A stretch of 33,403 nt of DNA from Nonomuraea basaltis (GCF_005893125.1 NZ_VCJS01000140.1:1-33403); one strand, 5' to 3'. Shown: positions 1 to 10,733, counted from the first letter of the stretch. Program-made: numbers and translations. The notes: generated by a model not told the origin, from the sequence alone.

Positions 1-59
1 GTGCTGGGGGCGGGGCTGCTCGGGTGGCGGGCGCTCGGGCAAGGGCCCGGGATGTCGCA
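1..59. other. Window edge, no supported gene
   Basis: Only 59 bases remain past the stop codon of the AtuA-like gene. On the minus strand a GTG at 59-57 directly follows the TAG stop and stays open to the edge, so a further operon gene could begin here, but the fragment is too short and too proline-rich to judge. Confidence 0.3.
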
Positions 60-1859
60 CTAGGTCAGGGGCGTGGGCACGTCGACGAGCTGGGCGCGTA
101 GCTCCTCACCCAGGGCCTTGGCCTGCGGATCCATGCGGGGGCTGGCCGCCACGCCTCTGCCGAGGAGGCCGTGGATGACGAAGTTGAGCGCCTTGATGTT
201 GGGCAGCTCGTGGCGGTCGATGCGGTGGGCCGACAAGGACGGGAGGAGCTCCGCGAGTCTGGCGGGCGTGAGGTGGGCTTGCAGCCAGGCGTAGCGGGCT
301 GCGGTGTCGGCCCAGACGCCCAGGTTGGCGTTGCCGCCCTTGTCGCCTGAGCGGGCGCCGGCGATCCGGCCCAGGGGGATGCGCACGGTTTCCTCGGTGT
401 CGTGGTCGGGTGCTCGGCCGCCGTCCACGGGCGCCGAACTCCGCCGTACCTCGGATGCGGCCGGTCTGCTGGGCGTGGCCGGTGTGCCGGACGCGGTCGG
501 TGCGTTCGGCGTGGCCGGTACGGCGGGTGCGTGGGGCGAGCTCGGCTCGGAGATCGGCGCCGTGGCCTGCGGCGCTGCCATGGCGGCGGCGGAGGGCAGT
601 TCCTTGCCGCTCAGGAAGACCTGGGGGTGGACCTGGGAGGCCGGGACGAGGACGGGCCAGTAGACGCCGTAGGGTGAGGCGTTGCCCGGTGGGGTGAGGC
701 CGTAGAAGCCTGGGTAGCTGGCCAGTCCCGTCTCCACCACCGCAGAGGAGAAGGCGCGGCCGGCCTTGTGCTGGTCGGCGTCCATGACCGTGATGCGCAG
801 CAGGCCAGAGTCCGTGAGCGTCACGTCCACCGCGTCGAACGAGTCCCGGGGGATCCGCGCCCAGAGCGACTCCTCCGCCACCCGCGCCTTCGCCTCGATG
901 TCCAGCCCCGTCAGCACGAGCGTCATCGTGTTCCGGTAGCCGCCCAGGTAATTCACCGCGACCTTGAGCGTGTCCGGCGGCGGCTCCCCCCGGACCCCGG
1001 AGACCTGCACCCGGTCCGGCCCGTCGTCCGACAGCGTGATCGTGTCGAACCTGGCGACCACGTCGGGGCCGAGATAGCGCGGCCCGCCCAGCTCGTACAC
1101 GAGTTGCGCCGTGACCGTGCCGATCGACACCAGCCCGCCCGTCCCCGGATGCTTGGTGATCACGGCGGAGCCGTCGGCACGCAGCTCGGCGATGGGGAAG
1201 CCGCAGTGCGCCAGGTCCGGTACGTCCTGGAAGAACGCGTAGTTCCCGCCCGTGGCCTGGCAGCCGCATTCGATGATGTGGCCCGCCACCACGGACCCCG
1301 CCAGCGGGTCGAGGTCGCCGGGCCCCCACCCGTACCGCCAGATGCCGGGACCCGTCACCAGGGCCGCGTCGGTCACGCGGCCGGTCACCACCACGTCGGC
1401 GCCCGCCGACAGGGCGGCGGCGATCGGGCGGCCCCCGAGGTAGGCGTTGGCAGTCAGGGGCGTCGCGTCGAGCCGCTCGCCGGTGTCGGCGTTGACCAGA
1501 TCGAGGTCGCTGCCGATGAGGTCGTCGCCCGTCACGTGCGCGACGGCGGGGGAGAGGCCCAGCCGGGCGGCCAGCTCGTGTACGGCCTCCGCGCACCCGG
1601 CCGGGTCCAGCCCGCCCGCGTTCGCCACGATCTTGATGCCCCGGTCGAGACAGGGACCGAGGACGTCCTCCAGCTGGCGCAGGAACGTGGGGGCGTACCC
1701 TGGCCGGCCCTTGAGGCGGTTGCCGGCGAGGATGAGCATGGTCAGCTCGGCCAGCCAGTCCCCGGTCAGCACGTCGATCGGGCCGCCCTCGACCATCTCC
1801 CTGGCGGCGGAGAGCCGGTCGCCGTAGAAGCCGCTGCAGTTCGCGACCCGCAGGGTCAT
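60..1859 (-). CDS. AtuA family protein (acyclic terpene utilization, DUF1446) with C-terminal ferredoxin-like domain
   Basis: 599 aa. Residues 1-422 match the AtuA/DUF1446 core (start MTLRVANCSGFYGDR, then a GGxDPAG region near residue 85 and TGRVTDAALV near 160). Residues 492-599 match the separate small AtuA-like C-terminal domain (RIPLGRIAGARSGDKGGNAN). Between them lies a Pro/Ala/Ser/Thr-rich linker of about 70 residues (423-491), low in complexity and probably flexible. AtuA is required for citronellol/geraniol catabolism in Pseudomonas, but its reaction is not established. The start is ATG at 1859, which overlaps the upstream hydratase stop as ATGA; an in-frame start 15 bases earlier would lie inside the hydratase gene. 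It is the last visible gene of an operon with an acyl-CoA carboxylase and a crotonase, so a role in branched or isoprenoid acyl-CoA breakdown is inferred. Cytoplasmic: no signal or membrane segment. Confidence 0.88.
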   Translation of the reverse strand: MTLRVANCSGFYGDRLSAAREMVEGGPIDVLTGDWLAELTMLILAGNRLKGRPGYAPTFLRQLEDVLGPCLDRGIKIVANAGGLDPAGCAEAVHELAARLGLSPAVAHVTGDDLIGSDLDLVNADTGERLDATPLTANAYLGGRPIAAALSAGADVVVTGRVTDAALVTGPGIWRYGWGPGDLDPLAGSVVAGHIIECGCQATGGNYAFFQDVPDLAHCGFPIAELRADGSAVITKHPGTGGLVSIGTVTAQLVYELGGPRYLGPDVVARFDTITLSDDGPDRVQVSGVRGEPPPDTLKVAVNYLGGYRNTMTLVLTGLDIEAKARVAEESLWARIPRDSFDAVDVTLTDSGLLRITVMDADQHKAGRAFSSAVVETGLASYPGFYGLTPPGNASPYGVYWPVLVPASQVHPQVFLSGKELPSAAAMAAPQATAPISEPSSPHAPAVPATPNAPTASGTPATPSRPAASEVRRSSAPVDGGRAPDHDTEETVRIPLGRIAGARSGDKGGNANLGVWADTAARYAWLQAHLTPARLAELLPSLSAHRIDRHELPNIKALNFVIHGLLGRGVAASPRMDPQAKALGEELRAQLVDVPTPLT

Positions 1860-2620
1860 CGCGACGACGCCCACTTCGGCGGGCGCTTCTCCCAGAACGC
1901 CGCGATGCCCTCCTGGCCCTCCTCCGAGGTGAAGCGCTGGGCGGACAGCTCAGTCATCTGCCGCAGCCCTTCCTCGAACGGCAGCCGGGGCACGTCCCTG
2001 ATCAGCCGCTTCGTGATCGCCAGGGCCTCCGGGCCGCCCTTGATCAGCATCCCGGCGTAGTGCGCGACCGTCGCGTCCAGCTCGACCTCCGGCACGGCCC
2101 GGGTGAGCAGCCCGATCTCGGCCGCCCTGGAGGCGTCGAACACCTCGCCGGTCAGGAAGTACTCGGCCGCCGCCCGGGGGTCGAGCCGCCTGAGCACCGG
2201 TACGGAGATCATGGCGGGCACGACGCCGAGGCGTACCTCGGTGAACGCGAACGACGCCGGCAGCGGCGCGATCGCGAAGTCGCAGGACGCCACCAGCCCC
2301 AGGCCGCCCGCCCGCGCGGTGCCGTTGAGGCGGCAGATGACCGGCTTCGGGCTCTCCCAGAGCAGCGTGAAGATCTCCGGGAGCGACGCCGTCACCGGCG
2401 CGTCCGCCTTCCGCTGCTCCTTCAGGTCGGCGCCCGAGCAGAACACCTTCCCGGTGGCCGTCAGCACGATCACCCTGGCCTCGGGCTCGGCCAGCGCCCA
2501 GGTGAGCCGGTCCTTCAGATCGGCGAGCAGGCGTGCGGACAGGGCGTTGCGGTTGGGCGGCGAGTCCAGCGTGACGGTGGCGACGCCGCCCGCCAGGTCC
2601 TGGTGCACGAGGCTCGTCAT
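1856..2620 (-). CDS. Enoyl-CoA hydratase/isomerase family protein (methylglutaconyl-CoA hydratase-like)
   Basis: 254 aa, normal crotonase length. Oxyanion-hole segments are visible at CSGADL (61-66) and AGGLGLVASCD (104-114). One catalytic glutamate is present at E128 (FTEVRLGVVPAMIS). The position of the first glutamate of classical enoyl-CoA hydratase is glycine (G108), as in many bacterial methylglutaconyl-CoA and isohexenylglutaconyl-CoA hydratases. It would hydrate the glutaconyl-CoA product of the carboxylase encoded just upstream; the exact substrate (from leucine or from acyclic terpenes) cannot be told from sequence. Start ATG at 2620 overlaps the biotin carboxylase stop as ATGA, and its own stop overlaps the next start, so translation is probably coupled along the operon. 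Confidence 0.88.
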   Translation of the reverse strand: MTSLVHQDLAGGVATVTLDSPPNRNALSARLLADLKDRLTWALAEPEARVIVLTATGKVFCSGADLKEQRKADAPVTASLPEIFTLLWESPKPVICRLNGTARAGGLGLVASCDFAIAPLPASFAFTEVRLGVVPAMISVPVLRRLDPRAAAEYFLTGEVFDASRAAEIGLLTRAVPEVELDATVAHYAGMLIKGGPEALAITKRLIRDVPRLPFEEGLRQMTELSAQRFTSEEGQEGIAAFWEKRPPKWASSR

Positions 2621-4494
2621 GGGTTCCCCTCCTGGATGATCGCCAGTACGGCGCCCGCCTCGACCTGCTGTCCCTTCTCGACGTGTACGCCGGAGACCAC
2701 GCCGTCGGCCGGGGCGGCGATCCGATGCTCCATCTTCATCGCCTCCAGCACCAGCACCGCCTGGCCCTTCGTCACGCGGTCGCCGGCCTCCACCTCGACC
2801 CGCAGCACGCTGCCCGGCATGGGTGCCAGCAGGGATCCGGGGGCGACGTGCTCGACGGGCTCGGGCAGGCGCGGGACCGGGGTCAGCTCGGCGTGGCCGC
2901 CGGCGTGGTCGACGTAGACCGGGCCGCCCTCCTCGTAGTGGGCGATCTGGAAGGTGTGCCGGACGCCGTCGCGCTCCAGGACCACCTGTTCCGGGTCCGC
3001 GCTGATCGTGGTGATGCCCTCGGGCAGCGGGTCGTAGACGATCTCGGCCTGCGTGAAGCGGGCGCGGCGGGGCTGGGAGCGAACGTTGCGCCAGCCGCCG
3101 GGCAGGCCGGCCAGCACGGGGGCGCGGCGGCGGTTGGCGGCGGCCAGGGCCAGGGCGGCGGCCAGGGCGGGCAACTCGTCCGTGCGTTGCGGTGCGCTCG
3201 CGTGGGCGGGGCCGGCCGGATCCTCCAGGAAGCCGGTGTGGGTGTCACCGGCCAGGAAAGCACGATTTTCCAGGATTCTTAGCAGTAAATCGCGATTCGT
3301 CGTGAGGCCGTGCAGTCGCGCCCGCCGCAGCGCCGTGACCAGCTTGCGCACCGCCTCCGCCCGCGACGAGCCGTGCGCGATGACCTTGGCCAGCATCGGG
3401 TCGTAGTACGGCGAGACCACCGATCCGGACTCCACCCCCGAATCCACCCGCACATCACCGGTGACCTCGAACCGCCGCACCACGCCCGACTGCGGCAGGT
3501 AAGCGGCGTCCTCCGCATAGAGCCGCACCTCCACCGCGTGCCCGGACGGGACGGGCGGCACGGGAGGCAACGCCGCCCCCTCGGCCACCTCCAGCTGCAG
3601 CCGCACGAGATCGACCCCGTAGACCAGCTCGGTGACCGGGTGCTCGACCTGGAGCCGGGTGTTCATCTCCAGGAACGCCACCCGGTCCCCCTTGACCAGG
3701 AACTCCACCGTCCCGGCGCCGACGTACCCGATCTTGCGGGCGGCCCGGACGGCGGCCTCGCACAGCCGCTCCCGCAGCTCGGGAGCGATCCCTGGCGAGG
3801 GGCACTCCTCGACGACCTTCTGATGCCGCCGCTGCACGCTGCACTCGCGCTCGCCGAGCGCCCACACGGTCCCGTGCCGGTCGGCCAGCACCTGCACCTC
3901 GACGTGCCTGGCCAGCTCCAGCAGCGGCTCCGCGAACACGGTCCCGTCCCCGAACGCCGCCACCGCCTCGCGCCGCGCGGACTCGACCTCCCGCGCCAGC
4001 TCCCCGGCGTCCCGCACGATCCGCATCCCCCGCCCGCCCCCACCGGCGGACGCCTTCACCAGCAGCGGGAACTCCCCGGGCGCGGTCACGTCGAGCGAGG
4101 GCAGGACCGGCACCCCGGCCTCCTCCATCAGCCGCTTCGCCGCGATCTTCGACCCCATGGCGGCGATCGCCGCGGGCGGCGGACCCACCCACAGCAGCCC
4201 GGCCGCCAGCACCGCCCGGGCGAACTCGGCGCTCTCGGAGAGGAAGCCGTAGCCGGGGTGGACGGCGTCCGCACCGGAGGCGCGGCACGCCTCCAGGACG
4301 CGTTCGACGGCCAGGTACGTGTCGGAGGGGCGGGCGCCGCGCAGCCGTACCGCGAGATCGGCCTCGGCCACGTGCGGCGCCTCCGCGTCGGGGTCGGAGA
4401 AGACGGCGACCGTGGAGATGCCGAGCGACCTGCAGGTGCGGAAGACGCGGCGGGCGATCTCGCCCCGGTTCGCGACGAGCAGACGTGTGATCAT
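2617..4494 (-). CDS. Acyl-CoA carboxylase alpha subunit (biotin carboxylase + biotin carboxyl carrier)
   Basis: 625 aa. Domains: biotin carboxylase N-terminal (1-110, MITRLLVANRGEIARR), ATP-grasp (about 115-320, with Gly-rich loop ASAGGGGRGMR at 148-158 and FLEMNTRLQVEHPVTE at 274-289), biotin carboxylase C-terminal (to about 440), linker/BT region, and a biotinyl domain ending at the C-terminus with the EAMKM motif; the biotinylated lysine is K587. It charges biotin with bicarbonate using ATP and pairs with the carboxyltransferase encoded next to it. Architecture and partner point to a methylcrotonyl-CoA or geranyl-CoA carboxylase rather than the acetyl/propionyl type. Start ATG at 4494 overlaps the beta-subunit stop as ATGA. 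A long upstream in-frame extension is antisense-like noise across the beta gene and was dropped. Codons 400-412 form a local AT-rich patch with a TTA at L403, odd for this genome. Confidence 0.93.
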   Translation of the reverse strand: MITRLLVANRGEIARRVFRTCRSLGISTVAVFSDPDAEAPHVAEADLAVRLRGARPSDTYLAVERVLEACRASGADAVHPGYGFLSESAEFARAVLAAGLLWVGPPPAAIAAMGSKIAAKRLMEEAGVPVLPSLDVTAPGEFPLLVKASAGGGGRGMRIVRDAGELAREVESARREAVAAFGDGTVFAEPLLELARHVEVQVLADRHGTVWALGERECSVQRRHQKVVEECPSPGIAPELRERLCEAAVRAARKIGYVGAGTVEFLVKGDRVAFLEMNTRLQVEHPVTELVYGVDLVRLQLEVAEGAALPPVPPVPSGHAVEVRLYAEDAAYLPQSGVVRRFEVTGDVRVDSGVESGSVVSPYYDPMLAKVIAHGSSRAEAVRKLVTALRRARLHGLTTNRDLLLRILENRAFLAGDTHTGFLEDPAGPAHASAPQRTDELPALAAALALAAANRRRAPVLAGLPGGWRNVRSQPRRARFTQAEIVYDPLPEGITTISADPEQVVLERDGVRHTFQIAHYEEGGPVYVDHAGGHAELTPVPRLPEPVEHVAPGSLLAPMPGSVLRVEVEAGDRVTKGQAVLVLEAMKMEHRIAAPADGVVSGVHVEKGQQVEAGAVLAIIQEGNP

Positions 4495-6080
4495 GGCCGG
4501 AACACCCCGAACCCCGCCGCCGGCGGCACCGGCGCGCTGTTGATCGCCGACAGGCACATGCCCAGCACGGTACGCGTGTCGCGCGGATCGATCACCCCGT
4601 CGTCGTACAGGCGTCCGGACAGGAAGAACGGCAGCGACTCGGCCTCGATCTGGGCCTCCACCATGGCGCGCATCGCCGCGTCGGCCTCCTCGTCGTACAC
4701 CTGCCCCCTTGCCTGCGCCGACGCCCGCCCCACGATGGACAGCACCCCGGCCAGCTGGGCCGGGCCCATCACCGCCGACTTGGCGCTCGGCCAGCTGAAC
4801 AGGAAGCGGGGGTCGTAGGCGCGCCCGCACATGCCGTAGTTGCCGGCGCCGTACGAGGCTCCCATGACGATCGTCAGGTGGGGGACGGTCGAGTTCGACA
4901 CGGCGTTGATCATCATGGCGCCGTGCTTGATGATGCCGCCCTGCTCGTAGTCCTTGCCGACCATGTAGCCGGTCGTGTTCTGCAGGAAGAGGAGGGGGGT
5001 GCGGGACTGGTTCGCGAGCTGGATGAACTGGGTGGCCTTCTGCGACTCCTCGCTGAACAGCACGCCTTGCGCGTTCGCCAGCACGCCCACCGGGTAGCCG
5101 TGGATCCGGGCCCATCCCGTCACCAGGGAGGCACCGTAGAGCGGCTTGAACTCCTCGAACTCGCTCCCGTCCGCGACCCGGGCGATCACCTCGCGCGGGT
5201 CGAACGGCACCTTGAGGTCCTCGGGGACGATCCCGAGCAGCTCGTCAGCCGGATATTTCGGCTCTTGAGTGGGGAGCGGGGTGATGCCCTGCTTGTGCCA
5301 GTTGAGCGATCGTACGATGCGGCGCCCGATCCTGAGCGCGTCGTGCTCGTCCTGGGCGAGGTGGTCGGCCAGGCCGCTGACCCGGGCGTGCATCTCGGCG
5401 CCGCCCAGCGACTCGTCGTCCGACTCCTCCCCGGTCGCCATCTTGACCAGCGGCGGGCCGCCCAGGAACACCTTGGCGCGCTCCCGTACCATCACGACGT
5501 AGTCGCTCATGCCGGGCACGTACGCGCCGCCCGCCGTGGAGTTGCCGAAGACGAGCGCGACGGTCGGGATCCCGGCGGCCGACAATCTAGTCAGGTCCCG
5601 AAATATCCGCCCACCCGGGATGAAGATCTCCTTCTGTGTCGGCAGGTCGGCGCCACCGCTCTCGACCAGGTTCACGTACGGGAGGCGGTTCTGCAGCGCG
5701 ATGTCGGCCGCCCGCAGCGACTTCTTGAGCGTCCACGGGTTCGAGGCGCCGCCCCTGACTGTGGGGTCGTTCGCCGTGATCACGCACTCGACGCCCTCGA
5801 TCACCCCGATCCCGGCGACCATCCCGGCCCCGACCTGGAACTCGCTGCCCCAGGCGGCCAGCGGCGACAGTTCGAGAAATGGCGAGTCGGCGTCGACCAG
5901 CAGCTCGATGCGCTCCCTGGCCAGGAGCTTGCCGCGGCCGCGATGCCGCTCGACGTATTTCTCCCCGCCCCCGGCCACCGCCTTGGCGTGCTCGGCGTCG
6001 AGGTCGGCCAGCTTGGCGAGCATGGCCTCGCGCCGCCGTCGGTAGTCGTCGCTCGCGGGATCGAGCCTGCTCCTGATCAT
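4491..6080 (-). CDS. Acyl-CoA carboxylase beta subunit (carboxyltransferase, methylcrotonyl/geranyl-CoA type)
   Basis: 529 aa, the usual length for MCC/GCC beta subunits. Two crotonase-fold halves are visible: the N-terminal half contains the acyl-CoA site (LVESGGADLP, GNSTAGGAYVPGMSD, FLGGPPLVKMATGE), and the C-terminal half the carboxybiotin site (FLQNTTGYMVG, GASYGAGNYGMCGRAYDPRF). The C-terminus GFGVFRP is typical of MCC beta. It transfers CO2 from biotin to the gamma carbon of an alpha,beta-unsaturated branched acyl-CoA. First gene of the operon; start ATG at 6080 has GGGAGG about 5 bases upstream. The gene carries two AT-rich spots sharing a 12-mer in opposite orientation (5250-5261 and 5598-5609). 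No acyl-CoA dehydrogenase, HMG-CoA lyase or regulator is visible beside it, so the pathway substrate stays open. Confidence 0.92.
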   Translation of the reverse strand: MIRSRLDPASDDYRRRREAMLAKLADLDAEHAKAVAGGGEKYVERHRGRGKLLARERIELLVDADSPFLELSPLAAWGSEFQVGAGMVAGIGVIEGVECVITANDPTVRGGASNPWTLKKSLRAADIALQNRLPYVNLVESGGADLPTQKEIFIPGGRIFRDLTRLSAAGIPTVALVFGNSTAGGAYVPGMSDYVVMVRERAKVFLGGPPLVKMATGEESDDESLGGAEMHARVSGLADHLAQDEHDALRIGRRIVRSLNWHKQGITPLPTQEPKYPADELLGIVPEDLKVPFDPREVIARVADGSEFEEFKPLYGASLVTGWARIHGYPVGVLANAQGVLFSEESQKATQFIQLANQSRTPLLFLQNTTGYMVGKDYEQGGIIKHGAMMINAVSNSTVPHLTIVMGASYGAGNYGMCGRAYDPRFLFSWPSAKSAVMGPAQLAGVLSIVGRASAQARGQVYDEEADAAMRAMVEAQIEAESLPFFLSGRLYDDGVIDPRDTRTVLGMCLSAINSAPVPPAAGFGVFRP

Positions 6081-6163
6081 GAGCCTCCCTCGCGCAGCTC
6101 CAGCAGCAGCCGCTCGAATCGATCATCGGCTACGGTAACCGTCGCGTTGTCCCTCCAGCAAGC

Positions 6164-6197
6164 ACGAAAACCCCGCCCGGACGGGCGGGGTTTTCGT
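6164..6197 (-). terminator. Strong intrinsic terminator of the Ser/Thr kinase gene
   Basis: A perfect 16-bp inverted repeat (6164-6179 against 6182-6197, 2-base centre) is GC-rich inside (CCCCGCCCG) and ends in TTTT on either strand. It begins 15 bases past the kinase stop at 6213 and lies upstream of the carboxylase operon, so it insulates the two minus-strand units. Because it is symmetric with A and T runs on both sides it could also act on plus-strand transcripts. Confidence 0.85.
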
Positions 6198-6212
6198 CAC
6201 AGCCGAACGGAG

Positions 6213-8486
<2,274 letters not shown>

Positions 8487-8523
8487 GTCGGACCCCCATC
8501 ACAACCCAATAGATGAGGCAAAA

Positions 8524-8536
8524 CGCTACCAGCGTG
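8524..8536. promoter_or_regulatory. Short inverted repeat upstream of the kinase
   Basis: ACGCT-ACC-AGCGT sits about 40 bases upstream of the kinase start. The rest of the 204-base gap (8487-8690) shows only a weak GGCTTGG/CCAAGCC pair (8637-8643, 8672-8678) that might end the FAD oxidase transcript. I see no convincing -35/-10 pair. A weak operator candidate only. Confidence 0.25.
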
Positions 8537-8690
8537 AGGCATGGGACGTCTGCCGGACGTGTCAGAAGTTTCACGCTTTGACGCAGTGAGTCAGTGTTCT
8601 GCCGCAGGTCGTGTGCGCGTCGACGCCCAAGGTCACGGCTTGGTCAAGGCCCCGGTCCTCCGTCGGCCAGGCCAAGCCCCAGGTCTTCCG

Positions 8691-10061
8691 TCAGATCGCC
8701 TTGCCCGGGTTGAGGATGCCCAGCGGGTCGAAGACCGCCTTGATGCCGCGCTGCACCTCCGCGGCCACCGGCCCCGACTCCATGGCCAGCCAGCGCTGCT
8801 TGAGCAGCCCCACGCCGTGCTCCCCGGTGAGCGTGCCGCCGAGCTCCAGCGCGTGCGTGAACACCTCGTCCGCCGCCGCCCACACCTCGGGTGGCGGCTC
8901 CACCATGCCGTGCTCGAAGATGAAGACCGGGTGCAGGTTGCCGTCCCCGGCGTGCGCGACCGTGCAGATCTTCACCCCGTGCCGGGCCGCGGCCGCCTCG
9001 ATGGCGGTGATCATGTCGGGCAGTACGGAGCGCGGCACGCACACGTCCTCGACCAGGCAAGCGCCCAGACGCTCCTTGGCCTGGTACGCCATCCGGCGCA
9101 GCCCGATCAGCTCCTCGGTCTCCTGCGGGCTGGAGGACACGGCCACGAAGGAGGCGCCGTTCTCCATGCAGATCCGCTCCATGCGCTCGGCCGTCGCCTG
9201 CCCGTCGGTGGCGTCGGACTGGCCGATCAGCATGGCCTGCGTCGTCGCTTCGAGCCCGATGTTGCGCCAGTCGTCGATCGCCTCCAGTGAGGCCCGGTCG
9301 AGCAGCTCCATGAGCGACGGCTGGCAGCCGGCCGCCATGATCGCCGACACGGCCGCCCCCGCGTCCCTGAGCGAGCCGAACTCGGCCGCGAACGTCGCAG
9401 GCGGCGCGGCCGGCGCGCGGCGCAGCCGTACCGTGGCCGCGGTGATGACGCCCAGCGTGCCCTCCGAGCCGACGAACAGGCCGGTCAGGTCGTAGCCGGT
9501 GACGCCCTTCATGGTGCGCCGGCCGGTGTTCAGGATCCGGCCGTCGGCCAGCACGACCTCGAGGCCGAGCGCCGAGTCCCTGGTCACGCCGTACTTCACG
9601 CACCGTAGCCCGCCGGCATTGGTGGCCAGGTTGCCGCCGATCGTGGAGATCTCGTACGACGACGGGTCCGGCGCGTACATGAGCCCATGCTCCCTGGCGG
9701 CCCGGTCCAGGTCGGCGGTGATGACGCCGGGCTCGACGACGGCGATCTCGTCGGCCGGGGACAGCTCCCTGATCGCGGTCATCTTGTGCAGCGAAAGGAT
9801 GACCGCGCCGTCGCCGGCGACGGACGCGCCCGCCAGGCCGGTGCCCGCGCCGCGCGGCACCACCGGCACCCGGTGCTCGCTCGCCCACCTCAAGGTGGTG
9901 ACCACATCGTCGCGGGAGGCCGCGAGCACCACGCCGAGCGGCTTGCCGGGCTCCAGGAAGGTCCGGTCGCGGGCGTAGGAGTCGATCACGTCGGGGTCGG
10001 TCAGGACACGTGCATCAGGCAGAGAGTTCACCAAGGCATCGATTGGTCTCACATCATGCAC
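8691..10061 (-). CDS. FAD-linked oxidase, GlcD/D-lactate dehydrogenase family
   Basis: 456 aa, standard for GlcD-like 2-hydroxyacid dehydrogenases. The PCMH-type FAD domain covers about residues 35-215, with the flavin-binding stretch PRGAGTGLAG at 69-78 and IGGNLATNAGGLRCVKYG further on. The C-terminal FAD-oxidase domain contains HAGDGNLHP and GEHGVG, the usual substrate/metal region. It should oxidise a 2-hydroxy acid such as glycolate or D-lactate and pass electrons to quinone or a partner. No Fe-S partner subunit (GlcE/GlcF) lies beside it, so it may act alone or with a distant partner. The start chosen is GTG at 10061; a GTG four codons in (10052) is an alternative, and neither has a strong ribosome binding site. 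Confidence 0.87.
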   Translation of the reverse strand: MHDVRPIDALVNSLPDARVLTDPDVIDSYARDRTFLEPGKPLGVVLAASRDDVVTTLRWASEHRVPVVPRGAGTGLAGASVAGDGAVILSLHKMTAIRELSPADEIAVVEPGVITADLDRAAREHGLMYAPDPSSYEISTIGGNLATNAGGLRCVKYGVTRDSALGLEVVLADGRILNTGRRTMKGVTGYDLTGLFVGSEGTLGVITAATVRLRRAPAAPPATFAAEFGSLRDAGAAVSAIMAAGCQPSLMELLDRASLEAIDDWRNIGLEATTQAMLIGQSDATDGQATAERMERICMENGASFVAVSSSPQETEELIGLRRMAYQAKERLGACLVEDVCVPRSVLPDMITAIEAAAARHGVKICTVAHAGDGNLHPVFIFEHGMVEPPPEVWAAADEVFTHALELGGTLTGEHGVGLLKQRWLAMESGPVAAEVQRGIKAVFDPLGILNPGKAI

Positions 10062-10132
10062 CCTAGGTGGAAAATCCCACTACCTGGGGCGGGGCCGCTG
10101 CACGTGGGCCATCCTGCGGTTTGCGCAGGCCG

Positions 10133-10144
10133 GTCCTTAAGGAC
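10133..10144. promoter_or_regulatory. 12-bp perfect palindrome before the small membrane protein gene
   Basis: GTCCTTAAGGAC is a perfect palindrome ending 11 bases before the GTG at 10156, in the divergent gap between the FAD oxidase and the membrane protein gene. It contains AAGGA, the only Shine-Dalgarno-like string for that gene, so it may be an operator or may mask the ribosome site. Confidence 0.35.
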
Positions 10145-10155
10145 AAACTGCCCAG

Positions 10156-10725
10156 GTGAAAGTCAGGTGCCCGGTGTGTTCGGAGACTGACCAGGTCGTC
10201 GCGGTTCCTGGGGCAGTCGCCGCGGGGACCACGTACAAGATCGGGCGGGTCAGGTTACCCGGCACGCGGGAGGTCGCCGACCTGCCCACGGCCGCGACGC
10301 TGGGCGCGTCCAAGCACGTCATGAGCCGTACGCAGCTCGCGGTCTGGCTGTCGTTCCCCAGCCGCCACTACACGCCGTGGGCCAGGAACCAGGGCTACAT
10401 CCTGCTCTTGGCGGCGGCCCTGACCCACCTGGTCGTGTCGCTGGTGATCGCGATGGGGCAGGACCCGCAGTGGGGCGAGGTGCTGCTCGCCCCGTTCTGC
10501 CTGACGGGCCTGTTCTGGGGGTTCGGGCTGCTCAACGTGCTCGGCTCGTACGGCGCCCGCAAGCGCGACACCAACGAGGCCCCGGCCAGGGAGAAGGCCA
10601 TGGCCGTCTGGGAGAGCCTCTATTACTGTGCTCGCGACAACGTCGTCTTCGAGCCGGAGATCGGCGTCTCGTTCCATCCGAGCGAGACGCGCGAGTACAT
10701 CTTCGGCTTCAGGAACAGCAGGTAG
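10156..10725 (+). CDS. Uncharacterised membrane protein with cysteine pair at each end
   Basis: 189 aa, family not firmly recognised. The N-terminus begins MKVRCPVCSE, half of a zinc-ribbon-like CxxC. Two hydrophobic helices follow at about 79-100 and 108-130, joined by a short loop. The C-terminal cytoplasmic stretch contains the WESLYYCARDNVVFEP pattern. Actinomycete relatives I recall have CxxC there, as a zinc ribbon in which only one cysteine is kept here. Start GTG at 10156; the AAGGA at 10137-10143 is rather far. It faces the aminotransferase gene tail-to-tail with an 8-base gap. Function unknown. Confidence 0.75.
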   Translation: MKVRCPVCSETDQVVAVPGAVAAGTTYKIGRVRLPGTREVADLPTAATLGASKHVMSRTQLAVWLSFPSRHYTPWARNQGYILLLAAALTHLVVSLVIAMGQDPQWGEVLLAPFCLTGLFWGFGLLNVLGSYGARKRDTNEAPAREKAMAVWESLYYCARDNVVFEPEIGVSFHPSETREYIFGFRNSR

Positions 10726-10733
10726 ACCTGGCC

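Noticed and set aside
4495..5115. N-terminal extension of the biotin carboxylase
   Set aside because: It lies antisense in frame to the beta subunit gene, is Arg/Gly-rich without family match, and the ATGA overlap at 4494 fits the family's true start.
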